Shown: positions 6,692-14,237 of the stretch, piece after piece
Numbering within the stretch: position 1 is the stretch's first letter
How the letters are laid out: each line of letters opens with the position of its first letter
The notes under the pieces: model-generated
What the model saw: only the letters and a program-made list of their open reading frames with translations
Database searches by the model: none
What the model was told of the DNA's origin: nothing
Made by a program: the position numbers and the translations under genes
From: SZUA-430 sp034440175
Lineage (GTDB): Bacteria; Pseudomonadota; Alphaproteobacteria; Micropepsales; Micropepsaceae
NCBI GenBank assembly: GCA_034440175.1
Contig: JAWXBO010000015.1
Coordinates: 1-22,373 of the forward strand
Reading direction: 5' to 3'
DNA: 22,373 nt

Positions 6692-8440
6692 ATGGCCGCC
6701 GACACCGCAGACGGTTCAACATTCTTAAGCTTGGGCGCCAGCCGCTTGCTCGTTGGGTTGGCGCAGGGGTGCGCGGCGTTGGTGCTGGTTAAGGCGGGTG
6801 AGACTCATGCCTGGCCCGCGACCGAGCCATGGCTGTTTGCAAGCCTGATCGCCTTTGTCGCGCTTGTGCCGCCGACGGTGTTGACGGGCCTTGGGCAGAT
6901 GCGGATGGCGATGCTGAGCGTGTGGACCTTCTTGGCCACGGCCTGTGTTGTGTACGTGGCCTATCACGGTGTGACGCGCGAGTCAGTGCCGTTTGGAGAC
7001 TCAACCGGGCTTGCTTTGCTGCTTCTCGCGGGCGCTTTGTTCGTCGCCTATCATTTGGTGGCAGCCGCCGATCAAGACCGGAGGCTGGTTGCGAATTATC
7101 GCACCTATTTTGATATCGCGTGGAGGAACGGCGTTCAGTTGGCGCTGTCGCTGTTGTTTGTTGGTGCGTTTTGGCTGTTGCTGTTTTTGGGCGCTGCTCT
7201 TTTCGATCTGATCAAGATCGATGCCGTGTCCGAGCTCATCAAACGCGACTGGTTCATCTACCCGACCTCTGCAATTGTGTTCGCGCTGGCGGTCCATGTC
7301 AGCGACATGAGAGTAGGGTTGATCGACGGAGCGCGGGCGCTGGCACTTGTGCTGCTGTCGTGGCTGCTGCCGGTGATGACATTGTTCGCGGTGGCGTTTC
7401 TTGGCGCGTTGCCGGTTACGGGACTTGAACCGTTGTGGGCAACGGGCAGTGCTACTGCTCTATTGCTGGCGGCGGCCGTTGCACTCGTGGTTTTGATCAA
7501 TGCCGCCTATCAGCATGGCGATCCCGATATGGTACCGCATGCAATTTTGAAGATCGCCGCTCGATTTGCGGGATTAGCTTTGCTGCCGATCGTAGCTATC
7601 GCGGGATATTCGATTTGGCTGAGGATCGGCCAGCACGGCTTGACGCCCGAACGCGTGATGGCTGTGGCCTTCGTTGCGGTTGAGGCATGTTACGCGGTTG
7701 GGTACGCGATTGCAGCACTCTGGCCGGGGCGATGGATGCGACCGTTGGAGGCCACAAACATTCTTGCCGGCTTTGTGATGGTGGGGATAGTCGTGGCGCT
7801 GTTGACACCGATCGGCGATCCGGCACGACTTGCGGTGGACGATCAGGTGCGGCGGCTGAAAGCGGGCATCGTTTCCGCCGAAAAGTTCGACTACAATTTC
7901 TTGCGCTTTGACGCGGCGCGCTATGGGGTAGAGGCGTTGAACCAGCTGGTGGCTGACAAGAGTAGCCCGCGAGCGCAAGCCATCGCCGCGAAAGCCGAAG
8001 AGGCGCTCGCGAAAAAGGTGCGAGGTGTAACCGAACAACTGCCACAGGAATTGCTGGCGCAGATTGTTGTTTATCCCAAGGGCGCGACGTTGCCCGATAG
8101 TTTCCTGGCACAAAACTGGGCAGGCGTAGCTTACTCGCCGGTCGATTGCGCGCGCTATCGTTCGCGCGAGAACCGTTGCGAAGCCTTTTTGACCGACTTT
8201 GATGGCGACACCGTCGTAGAAGTTTTGACCGGCAATGGTCATCGCATCAATGTCTGGCGGTTGTCGGTTGAAAAGGTCTGGACCCTGTTCGGTTGGATCG
8301 ATTCTTCGTACTGTGTCCAGAAGCCGGGCTGGACGATGCTGGAGGCCTTGCGCGCTGGCCGGTTCAAAACTGTTGCGCCCGTGATCAATGATCTGGAAGT
8401 CGATGGCAAGCGCGTGCGGCTTCAGGATTGCCCACAGTGA
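6692..8440 (+). CDS. DUF4153 family polytopic membrane protein
   Basis: The 582-residue protein has about ten to twelve hydrophobic segments across residues 15-385 (for example LLVGLAQGCAALVLV, LLLFLGAALFDLI, ALVLLSWLLPVMTLFAVAFL) and then a soluble C-terminal region of about 190 residues that begins VDDQVRRLKAGIVSAEKFD. This arrangement, including the FDAARYGVEALNQL block, fits the DUF4153 inner-membrane family, whose function is unknown. The ATG at 6692 is chosen because GAGGAG stands 8 bases upstream; a frame open further upstream is not family-like. It diverges from the P450 gene across a 152-base gap. Its TGA overlaps the start of the next gene as TGATG, so the DUF1801 protein is probably translated by coupling. 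Confidence 0.78.
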   Translation: MAADTADGSTFLSLGASRLLVGLAQGCAALVLVKAGETHAWPATEPWLFASLIAFVALVPPTVLTGLGQMRMAMLSVWTFLATACVVYVAYHGVTRESVPFGDSTGLALLLLAGALFVAYHLVAAADQDRRLVANYRTYFDIAWRNGVQLALSLLFVGAFWLLLFLGAALFDLIKIDAVSELIKRDWFIYPTSAIVFALAVHVSDMRVGLIDGARALALVLLSWLLPVMTLFAVAFLGALPVTGLEPLWATGSATALLLAAAVALVVLINAAYQHGDPDMVPHAILKIAARFAGLALLPIVAIAGYSIWLRIGQHGLTPERVMAVAFVAVEACYAVGYAIAALWPGRWMRPLEATNILAGFVMVGIVVALLTPIGDPARLAVDDQVRRLKAGIVSAEKFDYNFLRFDAARYGVEALNQLVADKSSPRAQAIAAKAEEALAKKVRGVTEQLPQELLAQIVVYPKGATLPDSFLAQNWAGVAYSPVDCARYRSRENRCEAFLTDFDGDTVVEVLTGNGHRINVWRLSVEKVWTLFGWIDSSYCVQKPGWTMLEALRAGRFKTVAPVINDLEVDGKRVRLQDCPQ

Positions 8441-8823
8441 TGCGGACGAAGGCCGCCGCCACGGTTGACGAATATCTGGCGGACGTGCCGGAACCGGGGC
8501 GAAGCACGCTCAGAACAATTCGGGCCCAGATCAAAGAGCTGGTGCCGGAGGCCAGCGAAGTCATCAGCTATCAGATGCCGGCGTTCAGGCTGGAACGGGG
8601 CTTCGTGTTCTATGCGGCGTTCAAGAATCACTGCAGCGTGTTTCCAGGGGCGCGCGCGGTCGCTGCGCTTGCGGATGACCTGAAGGACTACAAGACTTCG
8701 AAGGGTACGATCCAGTTTCCGCTGGATCGCCCCCTGCCCGCCCGCTTGCTCAAAAAACTTGTGGAGGCGCGCTTGGCTGAAATCGCACAGCTTGCGCTCA
8801 AGACGAAGTCCCGGCGTTCATGA
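8440..8823 (+). CDS. DUF1801 (YdhG/YjbR-like fold) protein
   Basis: The 127-residue product carries the DUF1801 pattern: an N-terminal helix pair (TVDEYLADVPEPGRSTLRTI), the hallmark ISYQMPAFRLE near residue 48, a strand pair VFYAAFKNHCSVFPG, and the C-terminal TSKGTIQFPLDRPLP followed by a basic helix. Family members are small cytosolic proteins with a frataxin/YjbR-like fold; no reaction is established. The ATG at 8440 overlaps the DUF4153 stop (TGATG), while an in-frame TTG at 8428 would add only four residues. The tight overlap implies co-transcription with the membrane protein gene, but I know of no established link between the two families. Confidence 0.85.
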   Translation: MRTKAAATVDEYLADVPEPGRSTLRTIRAQIKELVPEASEVISYQMPAFRLERGFVFYAAFKNHCSVFPGARAVAALADDLKDYKTSKGTIQFPLDRPLPARLLKKLVEARLAEIAQLALKTKSRRS

Positions 8824-9069
8824 TTCTTACCCGCCTTGGGACGATTGAATGTGCCGCACATTCCAAGTAATGTCGTCCGCCCAACGGCGCGAGCTTGATC
8901 GCCGCCTCGCCACCCTTCAACAAGGGAGTTCGCAAGTCGTCAGTTGGCTGGAACTCAAAACGGAACTCGCTGCACGAACACCGTGACAAAAGCCGTTTGC
9001 CTCACGCCACCGCCAGACTGGATTTTCACTTCCCATAATGTTTGCTGATGTGCGCCGCGCGCGGTAAAG
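8824..9069 (-). other. Intergenic stretch with a possible decayed minus-strand coding remnant
   Basis: Apart from the repeat to its right this stretch has no intact gene. On the minus strand, one frame reads HQQTLWEVKIQSGGG and TAFVTVFVQ before stopping near 8957. A second frame then continues with FRFEFQPTDDLRTPLLKGG and AAIKLAPLGGRHYLE toward 8830. The two pieces would join at about 8965-8975 through a one-base shift and read like a protein, but I recognise no family and there is no start codon outside the repeat. Confidence 0.25.
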
Positions 9070-9207
9070 CCCCCAATCGTCTGCGAGCCACAAGAGCTGC
9101 GCAGCCATTTCCCCCGCAAGTGCGGGGGCAGACAGAAAATCCGGTGTCTTCCCCCGTCTGCGGGGGCAAGTGGCTGCGCAGCTCTTGTGGCTCGCAGACG
9201 ATGGGGG
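9070..9207. repeat. Composite inverted repeat: two head-to-head copies of a dispersed hairpin element
   Basis: A 32-base core at 9076-9107 is perfectly complementary to 9171-9202, flanked by further matching C5/G5 runs. The interior holds two smaller hairpins, CCCCCGCA-AG-TGCGGGGG (9111-9128) and CCCCCG-TCTG-CGGGGG (9151-9166). Each half is one copy of the element that recurs at 14133-14195: copy A is 9070-9136 on plus and copy B is 9145-9207 on minus. It lies between the convergent DUF1801 and recQ genes. Confidence 0.9.
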
Positions 9208-9284
9208 AAGTCCGTCAGGGGATGGGAACGCTGGGTACACTCACGTGTCAATGCTTTGGGCCACTGGTAGAAGCACTCTCATTG

Positions 9285-11105
9285 TCAGTGGACCTGATTG
9301 AAGTCGCTGATCGCCTTGAGGAAGATGTGGGCGAATTCTTTGAGTTTGGCTGCGCCGACGCCGATGATTTGCGCGAACTCGCCCGGGGTTTTGGGTTTGC
9401 GGGCGGCCATGTCGATGAGGCTGCGGTCGGAGAAGATGAGATAGGCCGCGACCCTGCGTTCTTTGGCGAGGCGCAGGCGCAGTTGTTTGAGCGCGTGCAG
9501 CAGACCCTCGTCACTGTCCCCGGTTAGTGGCAGAGATTGTGTGACAGCGGGTACTTTCTTGCGCGGGCCCGCGGCGCGGTAGTGGAAACTGCCTTCGTCG
9601 CGCTGGAGAGCCTGGCCTTTGGGGGCGATTGTCAAGGCGCCATAGGAGGCCATATCGATGGCGAGGACTTCGGCGCCGACAAGCTGGCGGATGAGTGATT
9701 GCCAGTTTTCGCGCTTGAGGCCTTTGCCGGCACCGAAGATTGCGTGGCGGTCGTGACCGAATTTGAGGGTGCGCTCGTTGGCAGAGCCCATCAGGACATC
9801 AACGATATGCACGGCGCCAAAGCGGGCGCCGGTCATGCGGATGGCGGTGAGCACTTTCTTCGCATCTTCTGTGCCGTCGGTCAGGCTTACCGGCGAGAGG
9901 CAGGCATCGCAGTTGCCGCAGGCATCCTTGCGTTCGCCGAAATAGCCTAGCAGGATCTGGCGGCGGCAGCCTGCGGCTTCACAGTAGCCAAGCAGTGCGC
10001 CCAGGCGCTGATGCTCGCGGCGTTTGCGGTCTTCGCCGGCGTCCTCTTGATCAATGAACATACGGCGCATGCGCATGTCGCCGAGACCGAACAGCATGTG
10101 GGCTTTGGCCGGCGCACCATCGCGGCCGGCGCGGCCGAACTCCTGATAGTAGGCTTCAATGCTGCCCGGCAAATCGGCGTGCATGACAAAGCGCACGTCG
10201 GGTTTGTCGATGCCCATGCCGAAGGCGATTGTCGCGGTCATGACCAGGCCTTGCTCGGTCATGAAGATGTTCTGGTTGGCCTCGCGCGTTTCTTTCGACA
10301 TGCCGGCGTGATAGGGGCGCGCCTTGATGTTGTTGGCCAGCAGCACTTCCGATGCTTCCTCAGTGCGTTTGCGCGACAGGCAATAGACGATGCCGCTTTG
10401 GCCCGCATGGGCCTTGACGAAGTCCAGCATTTGCTTCGTCCAGTCGCGCTTTGGTTCGACCGAGAGACTGATGTTGGGCCGGTCGAAGCCGAGCACGAAG
10501 GTGTCGGCGCGATTTTTGAAGAGCTGCTGGGCGATATCGGCGCGGGTGACTTCGTCGGCGGTGGCGGTGAGCGCCACGACGGGGACGCCGGGAAAGGATT
10601 CGCCCAGCTGGCTGAGAGCCTGGTATTCGGGACGAAAGGCCGGTCCCCACTGCGAAATGCAGTGGGCCTCGTCGATGGCGATCAGCTTGACGTCGAGCTT
10701 AGCAAGCGCCGACAGCATGCGTTCGGTCATCAGGCGTTCGGGCGCCAGATAGAGCAGCCGCGTTTCGCCCGAAGCGGCACGGCGCCAGATAGCGACATTC
10801 TCGTCACGGTCCTGGCCTGAGTTAATGGCATCGGCAGCGACACCGGCGAGGCGCAAGGCCTGCACCTGATCCTGCATGAGCGCGATGAGCGGGGAGACGA
10901 CGATGGTCAGGCCGCCGAGCACGAGCGCCGGGATCTGGAAACACAGCGACTTGCCCGAGCCCGTCGGCATGACGGTGAGTACATTGCGACCGGCCAGCAG
11001 CGCATCGACAACACGCTCCTGGCCCGGACGGAAATCGTCGAAGCCGAAGACGGATTTGAGGATTTGGTGTTTGGAACCAGACACGACTGGGGCGAGGTTG
11101 AGCAC
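9285..11105 (-). CDS. recQ: ATP-dependent DNA helicase RecQ
   Basis: RecQ unwinds DNA 3' to 5' in recombination and replication-fork repair. The 606-residue protein shows all parts: the Q-motif region FGFDDFRPGQ (20-29), Walker A MPTGSGKS (46-53), DEAH (145-148), motif III ALTATAD, motif V TIAFGMGIDKPDVR and motif VI YYQEFGRAGRDG. The RQC zinc site has C380, C396, C399 and C402, followed by the winged helix and a C-terminal HRDC domain (about 525-600, ending FAHIFLKAISDF). After DEAHCISQWG the aromatic loop reads PAFRPEY rather than the HDFRPEY of the E. coli protein, a variation that I believe occurs in other alphaproteobacterial RecQ proteins. The gene converges with the repeat region and is transcribed away from the interrupted ORF at 11248. 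It appears intact and complete. Confidence 0.96.
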   Translation of the reverse strand: MLNLAPVVSGSKHQILKSVFGFDDFRPGQERVVDALLAGRNVLTVMPTGSGKSLCFQIPALVLGGLTIVVSPLIALMQDQVQALRLAGVAADAINSGQDRDENVAIWRRAASGETRLLYLAPERLMTERMLSALAKLDVKLIAIDEAHCISQWGPAFRPEYQALSQLGESFPGVPVVALTATADEVTRADIAQQLFKNRADTFVLGFDRPNISLSVEPKRDWTKQMLDFVKAHAGQSGIVYCLSRKRTEEASEVLLANNIKARPYHAGMSKETREANQNIFMTEQGLVMTATIAFGMGIDKPDVRFVMHADLPGSIEAYYQEFGRAGRDGAPAKAHMLFGLGDMRMRRMFIDQEDAGEDRKRREHQRLGALLGYCEAAGCRRQILLGYFGERKDACGNCDACLSPVSLTDGTEDAKKVLTAIRMTGARFGAVHIVDVLMGSANERTLKFGHDRHAIFGAGKGLKRENWQSLIRQLVGAEVLAIDMASYGALTIAPKGQALQRDEGSFHYRAAGPRKKVPAVTQSLPLTGDSDEGLLHALKQLRLRLAKERRVAAYLIFSDRSLIDMAARKPKTPGEFAQIIGVGAAKLKEFAHIFLKAISDFNQVH

Positions 11106-11247
11106 TGGGTGAACCTGGTGTAGGTGTTGGGTAGGCGCTTGCGGCTCGACTTATTCGTATTCCACGCGGCTCATAATCTACAATCGTGGTCGGCCTTGGC
11201 GACTTATGACAACTCCGGAGCAGACGACGAGACACGCGAGGCGCTAG

Positions 11248-11634
11248 ATGAAACTGGGATGGCAGGCGGACAAGTGGTTGTCAAAGAAGTCATAGGGTGG
11301 GTTTCGCGGTTATCCGGTCGGAACGCTTGCTTTTTACGGACCGGATGATCAGCGGGCAAGTAAGTTGGTCGCCTGTGTTTTCTTTGCTCCAGGTTCCGAA
11401 CCCGCAGAAATGCAGAAATGGTTCGACGAACACGGGGATTTGCGAGCGTCGGCAGCTGTGTTGACCGAAGTGTCCATGTTCCTGCGTAAGCACGGCGTAC
11501 GTTCCGTCACGCTGGTGGAGGGCATTTTCGGGTGCCCGCATGAAGAGGCTGTGGATTATCCTCAAGGTCAAGACTGCCCGCAATGCGCTTATTGGGCGGG
11601 CCGCGACCGTTATGTGCCTCAGTCGCATACGTGA
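11248..11634 (+). pseudogene. Conserved hypothetical protein interrupted by an in-frame amber codon
   Basis: An ATG at 11248 with GAGG at 11238-11241 (6-base spacing) opens MKLGWQADKWLSKKS, then hits TAG at 11293-11295. The same frame then runs on as GGFRGYPVGTLAFYGPDDQ, through a helix (AEMQKWFDEHGD), LRKHGVRSVTLVEG and the Cys motif FGCPHEEAVDYPQGQDCPQC, to WAGRDRYVPQSHT, stopping at 11632-11634. This resembles a widespread bacterial hypothetical family with a YP-GT-A-YGP start and a GCPHEE...CPxC...GRDR end, whose cysteines could bind metal. No ATG or GTG lies between the TAG and the conserved block; the first alternative is TTG 11365, which would lose the YPVGT segment. The rest is undamaged, so the lesion is recent, a sequencing error, or suppressed. 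Function is unknown. Confidence 0.55.
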
Positions 11635-11660
11635 CCGCTGATCAGGGCGAGAGGAACACT

Positions 11661-11828
11661 ATGAACCATCAAGATCGCAATTCGGATTGTGCGGTTCGTA
11701 GCTTCTCACGCGAAGCCGCGAAACAGCAAAGTGAAAGCGCAAAAAGGAAGTCAAAATTGCCCTGCAGCAAACACGTCCGCGCTCCAGAACTTGCGGTACG
11801 CAATATTTTATTCCCGGCTTTACTTTGA
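11661..11828 (+). CDS. Doubtful small ORF, 55 residues
   Basis: An ATG at 11661 follows GAGAGGA at good spacing and gives a 55-residue basic, Ser/Lys/Arg-rich product without recognisable motifs, membrane segment or signal peptide. It begins 26 bases after the interrupted ORF ends. The ribosome site is the only support; it may be non-coding. Confidence 0.22.
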   Translation: MNHQDRNSDCAVRSFSREAAKQQSESAKRKSKLPCSKHVRAPELAVRNILFPALL

Positions 11829-11896
11829 CTTTCCGCGTGTTTCACCGGCGCAAGCCTTGGCCAGGGGGGGCTGCACAGACTTTTTCTGTGCGGGAG

Positions 11897-13048
11897 TTAT
11901 GGTGGTGCCGGGCTCGTCTGGACCGCCAAACGCATGAAGACTTCCACGCGCATTCGGGCATTTTCGCGGATGTCCATGTGGAAAAGCGGGTAGTCGAGGC
12001 CGTGGTAGTTTTTGCCGCCCATGTCGGCGCGGTCGAAGGGTGTGCCGCTTTGGTCGGCGACGACCAGCAATGCGCCTTTGCATTCGGCCCAGGTGTGGTT
12101 GGGGATTGGCGCAGTGAGAGGCGGGAATGTCATACCTTGCGGGCTGTCGTCGCCCCACATTTTGAGCGAGAATTTTCCGGTGAAGGGTGCGCCGCCTTTG
12201 TGCAATGACGCAGGCGCGCGTTCGCCGTTACGCTTCCAGCTCAGCGGATTGACACAAACAAGATCGCTGGACATGCCGGGATAGGGCGTGCCGCCTTCGC
12301 CGAAGGTTGCCCAATGGATGATGCAGTTGATCTCGGCCTCGCTGTCACAGACGCGCACGGTTTTCAGCTTTGCGGCGTCAGCGTTGGTCACGTCGCTGCC
12401 AATGAGATAGGCCGCAATCATTCGGCCGGCGGTGTTGGTGCCATCGACATGCTCCTTGATCAGGCGGAAGGCGTGCGTAGTGCCCTGGCTGTGGCTGGCG
12501 ATGATGAAGGGGCGGCCCTGGTTTTCGTGATCGAGGTAGTATTTGAAGGCGCGCACGACATCGGCGTAGGCGAAGTTCATCGCTTTCTCGGCGATGTCGG
12601 GCGGCGCATTCAGATAGCGGAAGATCGAGGCCTCGCGATAGCGGGGTGCATACATGTTGCAACAAGAGCTGAAGGCGCTGGCCTGATTGGCCATCATCCA
12701 TTTGGTGTTTTCTTCGGTGCGGCTGTTGGGATTGAGAGTTGAGTTCCATTCCGTGCCTGACAGGAAACCGGTCGGGTGAACGAAAAAGACATCGACGGCG
12801 CGGGCGCCGGGCTGGATTGCGGTGCCTTTGGGCGCGAAGGATGCGAAGCTGTCTTTGCCGGGGCGAGCGGCCCAGCTTTCGGCTTGCGCGTAATCGGGCG
12901 CAGGTGCCTTGCGCGCGAGGTCCCAGCCGTGGCTGGGTTTGGTCAGCCAGACAAAGACATTCAGCGTGTTGCCGGTAAAATAGATCGTTGCCGCACCGCC
13001 GGCAAGCAGCGCCACGAGCAGTGCGAACGCCTTCAAAATACGGACCAT
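11897..13048 (-). CDS. DUF3089 alpha/beta-hydrolase-like membrane-anchored protein
   Basis: From the ATG at 13048 (ribosome site GGGGAAG five bases upstream) the product has 383 residues. An N-terminal hydrophobic stretch (FALLVALLAGGAATIYF) is probably an uncleaved anchor or signal. The DUF3089 blocks follow: VDVFFVHPTGF (about 86-96), an NMYAPRYR segment with a preceding CC, a YADVVRAFKYYL helix, and the nucleophile elbow IIASHSQGTTH with Ser187. Near the C-terminus are the YHGLDYPLFHMDIRENAR block and the likely catalytic His. The family has the lipase/esterase fold, but its substrate is not established. The active site probably faces the periplasm. A start at 13105 would add 19 residues and overlap the divergent DUF188 gene, so it is disfavoured. 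A short hairpin (11873-11878 with 11886-11891) lies just past the stop, with no T-tract in its direction. Confidence 0.85.
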   Translation of the reverse strand: MVRILKAFALLVALLAGGAATIYFTGNTLNVFVWLTKPSHGWDLARKAPAPDYAQAESWAARPGKDSFASFAPKGTAIQPGARAVDVFFVHPTGFLSGTEWNSTLNPNSRTEENTKWMMANQASAFSSCCNMYAPRYREASIFRYLNAPPDIAEKAMNFAYADVVRAFKYYLDHENQGRPFIIASHSQGTTHAFRLIKEHVDGTNTAGRMIAAYLIGSDVTNADAAKLKTVRVCDSEAEINCIIHWATFGEGGTPYPGMSSDLVCVNPLSWKRNGERAPASLHKGGAPFTGKFSLKMWGDDSPQGMTFPPLTAPIPNHTWAECKGALLVVADQSGTPFDRADMGGKNYHGLDYPLFHMDIRENARMRVEVFMRLAVQTSPAPP

Positions 13049-13092
13049 CAAACTTCCCCAATAGGTGTTGCGAGCGAGAGTAATGGGGCTGT

Positions 13093-13572
13093 ATGGGTTG
13101 TGCAAGGATGGATGAATTGAACCAAATTTTTGTCGATGCCGATGCTTGCCCGGTCAAGGACGAGGTCTATCGCGTGGCGCGGCGCTATGGGGTGAAGGTT
13201 TATGTGATTTCGAATGGCGGCGTCAGGGTGCCCGCCGATCCGCTGATCGAGATGGTGGTCGTCGAAGCGGGGCCGGATGTGGCGGATGATTGGATCGTGG
13301 CGCGCGCAGAAAGCGGGGACATTGTGATTACGGCGGATATTCCCCTCGCCCACCGCTGTTTGCAGGCCGGTGCCGAAGTGATTGGGACGACGGGTCGGGC
13401 GTTTACGTTGAACTCGATCGGGGCGGCGATGGCGCAACGGGGATTGATGGAGCATCTGCGCTCGACGGGGGAAATCACCGGCGGACCGAAGCCTTTTGCG
13501 GCCGGCGACCGGTCGCGGTTTCTGCAGGCTCTTGACGAGGCGGTGAACAGGGTGAAACGTAGACGTGGTTAG
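13093..13572 (+). CDS. DUF188 (YaiI/YqxD, UPF0178) PIN-like protein
   Basis: The 159-residue product is a full DUF188 protein: IFVDADACPVKDE near the start, VISNGGVRVP, IEMVVVEAGPDVADDWIV, the strongly conserved GDIVITADIPLAHRC, and GRAFTLNSIG. DUF188 has a PIN/NYN-like fold with clustered aspartates (DAD...D...D) that suggest metal-dependent nuclease chemistry, but the activity is unproven. Two starts are possible, ATG 13093 and ATG 13108. The second matches the usual family N-terminus more closely, but AAGG abuts it too tightly, so I keep the longer form with reservation. It diverges from the DUF3089 gene across 44 bases and is followed after 18 bases by the DUF1993 gene. Confidence 0.9.
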   Translation: MGCARMDELNQIFVDADACPVKDEVYRVARRYGVKVYVISNGGVRVPADPLIEMVVVEAGPDVADDWIVARAESGDIVITADIPLAHRCLQAGAEVIGTTGRAFTLNSIGAAMAQRGLMEHLRSTGEITGGPKPFAAGDRSRFLQALDEAVNRVKRRRG

Positions 13573-13590
13573 ATACAGGATGAAAAAGCG

Positions 13591-14109
13591 ATGGCAATTT
13601 CACTTTATGATTTGAGCGTAGCGAGTTACCTGCAGACTTTAGGCGGCGTTATCGGCGTTTTGGAGAAAGGGCTTGCACATTGCACGGCCAACGCTATCGA
13701 TCCCAATGAGATCGTCGAGACGCGGCTGACCTCCGACATGCTGCCATTCCGGTTTCAGGTGCAATCGGTGGCTCACCATTCGGCGGGCGCCATTGAAGGC
13801 GTGAAGGCAGGCGTATTTTCGCCGCCGAGCGGGCCCGACCTCGACTATCGCGGCTTGCAGAAACTGGTGGGCGATGCGCGCGACGCGCTGAGCAAGCTGA
13901 CGCCCGCAGAGGTGAATGCGCTGGAGGGACGCGACGTGACCTTTCAGCTGCGCGATTTCAAGCTACCGTTCACGGCGGAAGGTTTCCTGATGTCGTTCTC
14001 GCTGCCCAACTTCTATTTCCACGCCGCCACGACCTATGACATTTTGCGGATGAAGGGCGTGAAGCTGGGCAAGCGCGATTATATGGGCCAGATGCGGATG
14101 AAGGTTTGA
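13591..14109 (+). CDS. DUF1993 (DinB-like four-helix) protein
   Basis: The 172-residue protein matches DUF1993: the N-terminal LYDLSVASYLQTLGGVIGVL helix, RLTSDMLPFRFQVQSVAHHS with its HH pair, the FSPP loop before DLDYRGLQKLV, and the C-terminal LPNFYFHAATTYDILRMKGV helix with a third conserved His. The fold is a DinB-like four-helix bundle in which histidines may bind a metal; no function is established. ATG 13591 is preceded by AGGA. The gene starts 18 bases after the DUF188 stop, so the two are probably co-transcribed. A dispersed repeat follows its stop. Confidence 0.9.
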   Translation: MAISLYDLSVASYLQTLGGVIGVLEKGLAHCTANAIDPNEIVETRLTSDMLPFRFQVQSVAHHSAGAIEGVKAGVFSPPSGPDLDYRGLQKLVGDARDALSKLTPAEVNALEGRDVTFQLRDFKLPFTAEGFLMSFSLPNFYFHAATTYDILRMKGVKLGKRDYMGQMRMKV

Positions 14110-14132
14110 GGCTGCGCCCCTACGCGGCACTG

Positions 14133-14195
14133 CCCCCATCGTCTGCAGCAGCAAGTGCTGCGCAGCCACTTCCCCCGCACGCGGGGGCAGACAGA
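14133..14195 (+). repeat. Third copy of the dispersed hairpin element
   Basis: This copy shares CCCCCATCGTCTGC, GCTGCGCAGCCACTTCCCCCGC and GCGGGGGCAGACAGA with the copies at 9070-9136 and 9145-9207. It differs mainly in the middle, where AGCAGCAAGT replaces GAGCCACAAGA, and still allows a self-complementary GCAGCA...TGCTGC stem and the C5/G5 hairpin. It lies between the DUF1993 stop and the NYN gene start, on the same transcript path. Confidence 0.85.
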
Positions 14196-14237
14196 GGGGC
14201 CCGACGCGCACACTCTCCGCTCACGAAAGGACAGTCT

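Noticed and set aside
10011..10820. Long open frame on the plus strand opposite recQ (about 269 codons)
   Set aside because: It is fully antisense to intact recQ helicase motifs; its length follows from high G+C codon bias and its translation resembles no protein.
11873..11891. Hairpin GCACAG...CTGTGC past the DUF3089 stop as a terminator
   Set aside because: The T run is in the loop rather than after the stem in the transcribed direction, so it is too weak to list as a terminator.
14106..14237. Upstream extension of the NYN protein through the repeat
   Set aside because: The extra 44 residues are only the translated dispersed repeat; TTG 14238 has a good ribosome site and the family N-terminus follows immediately.
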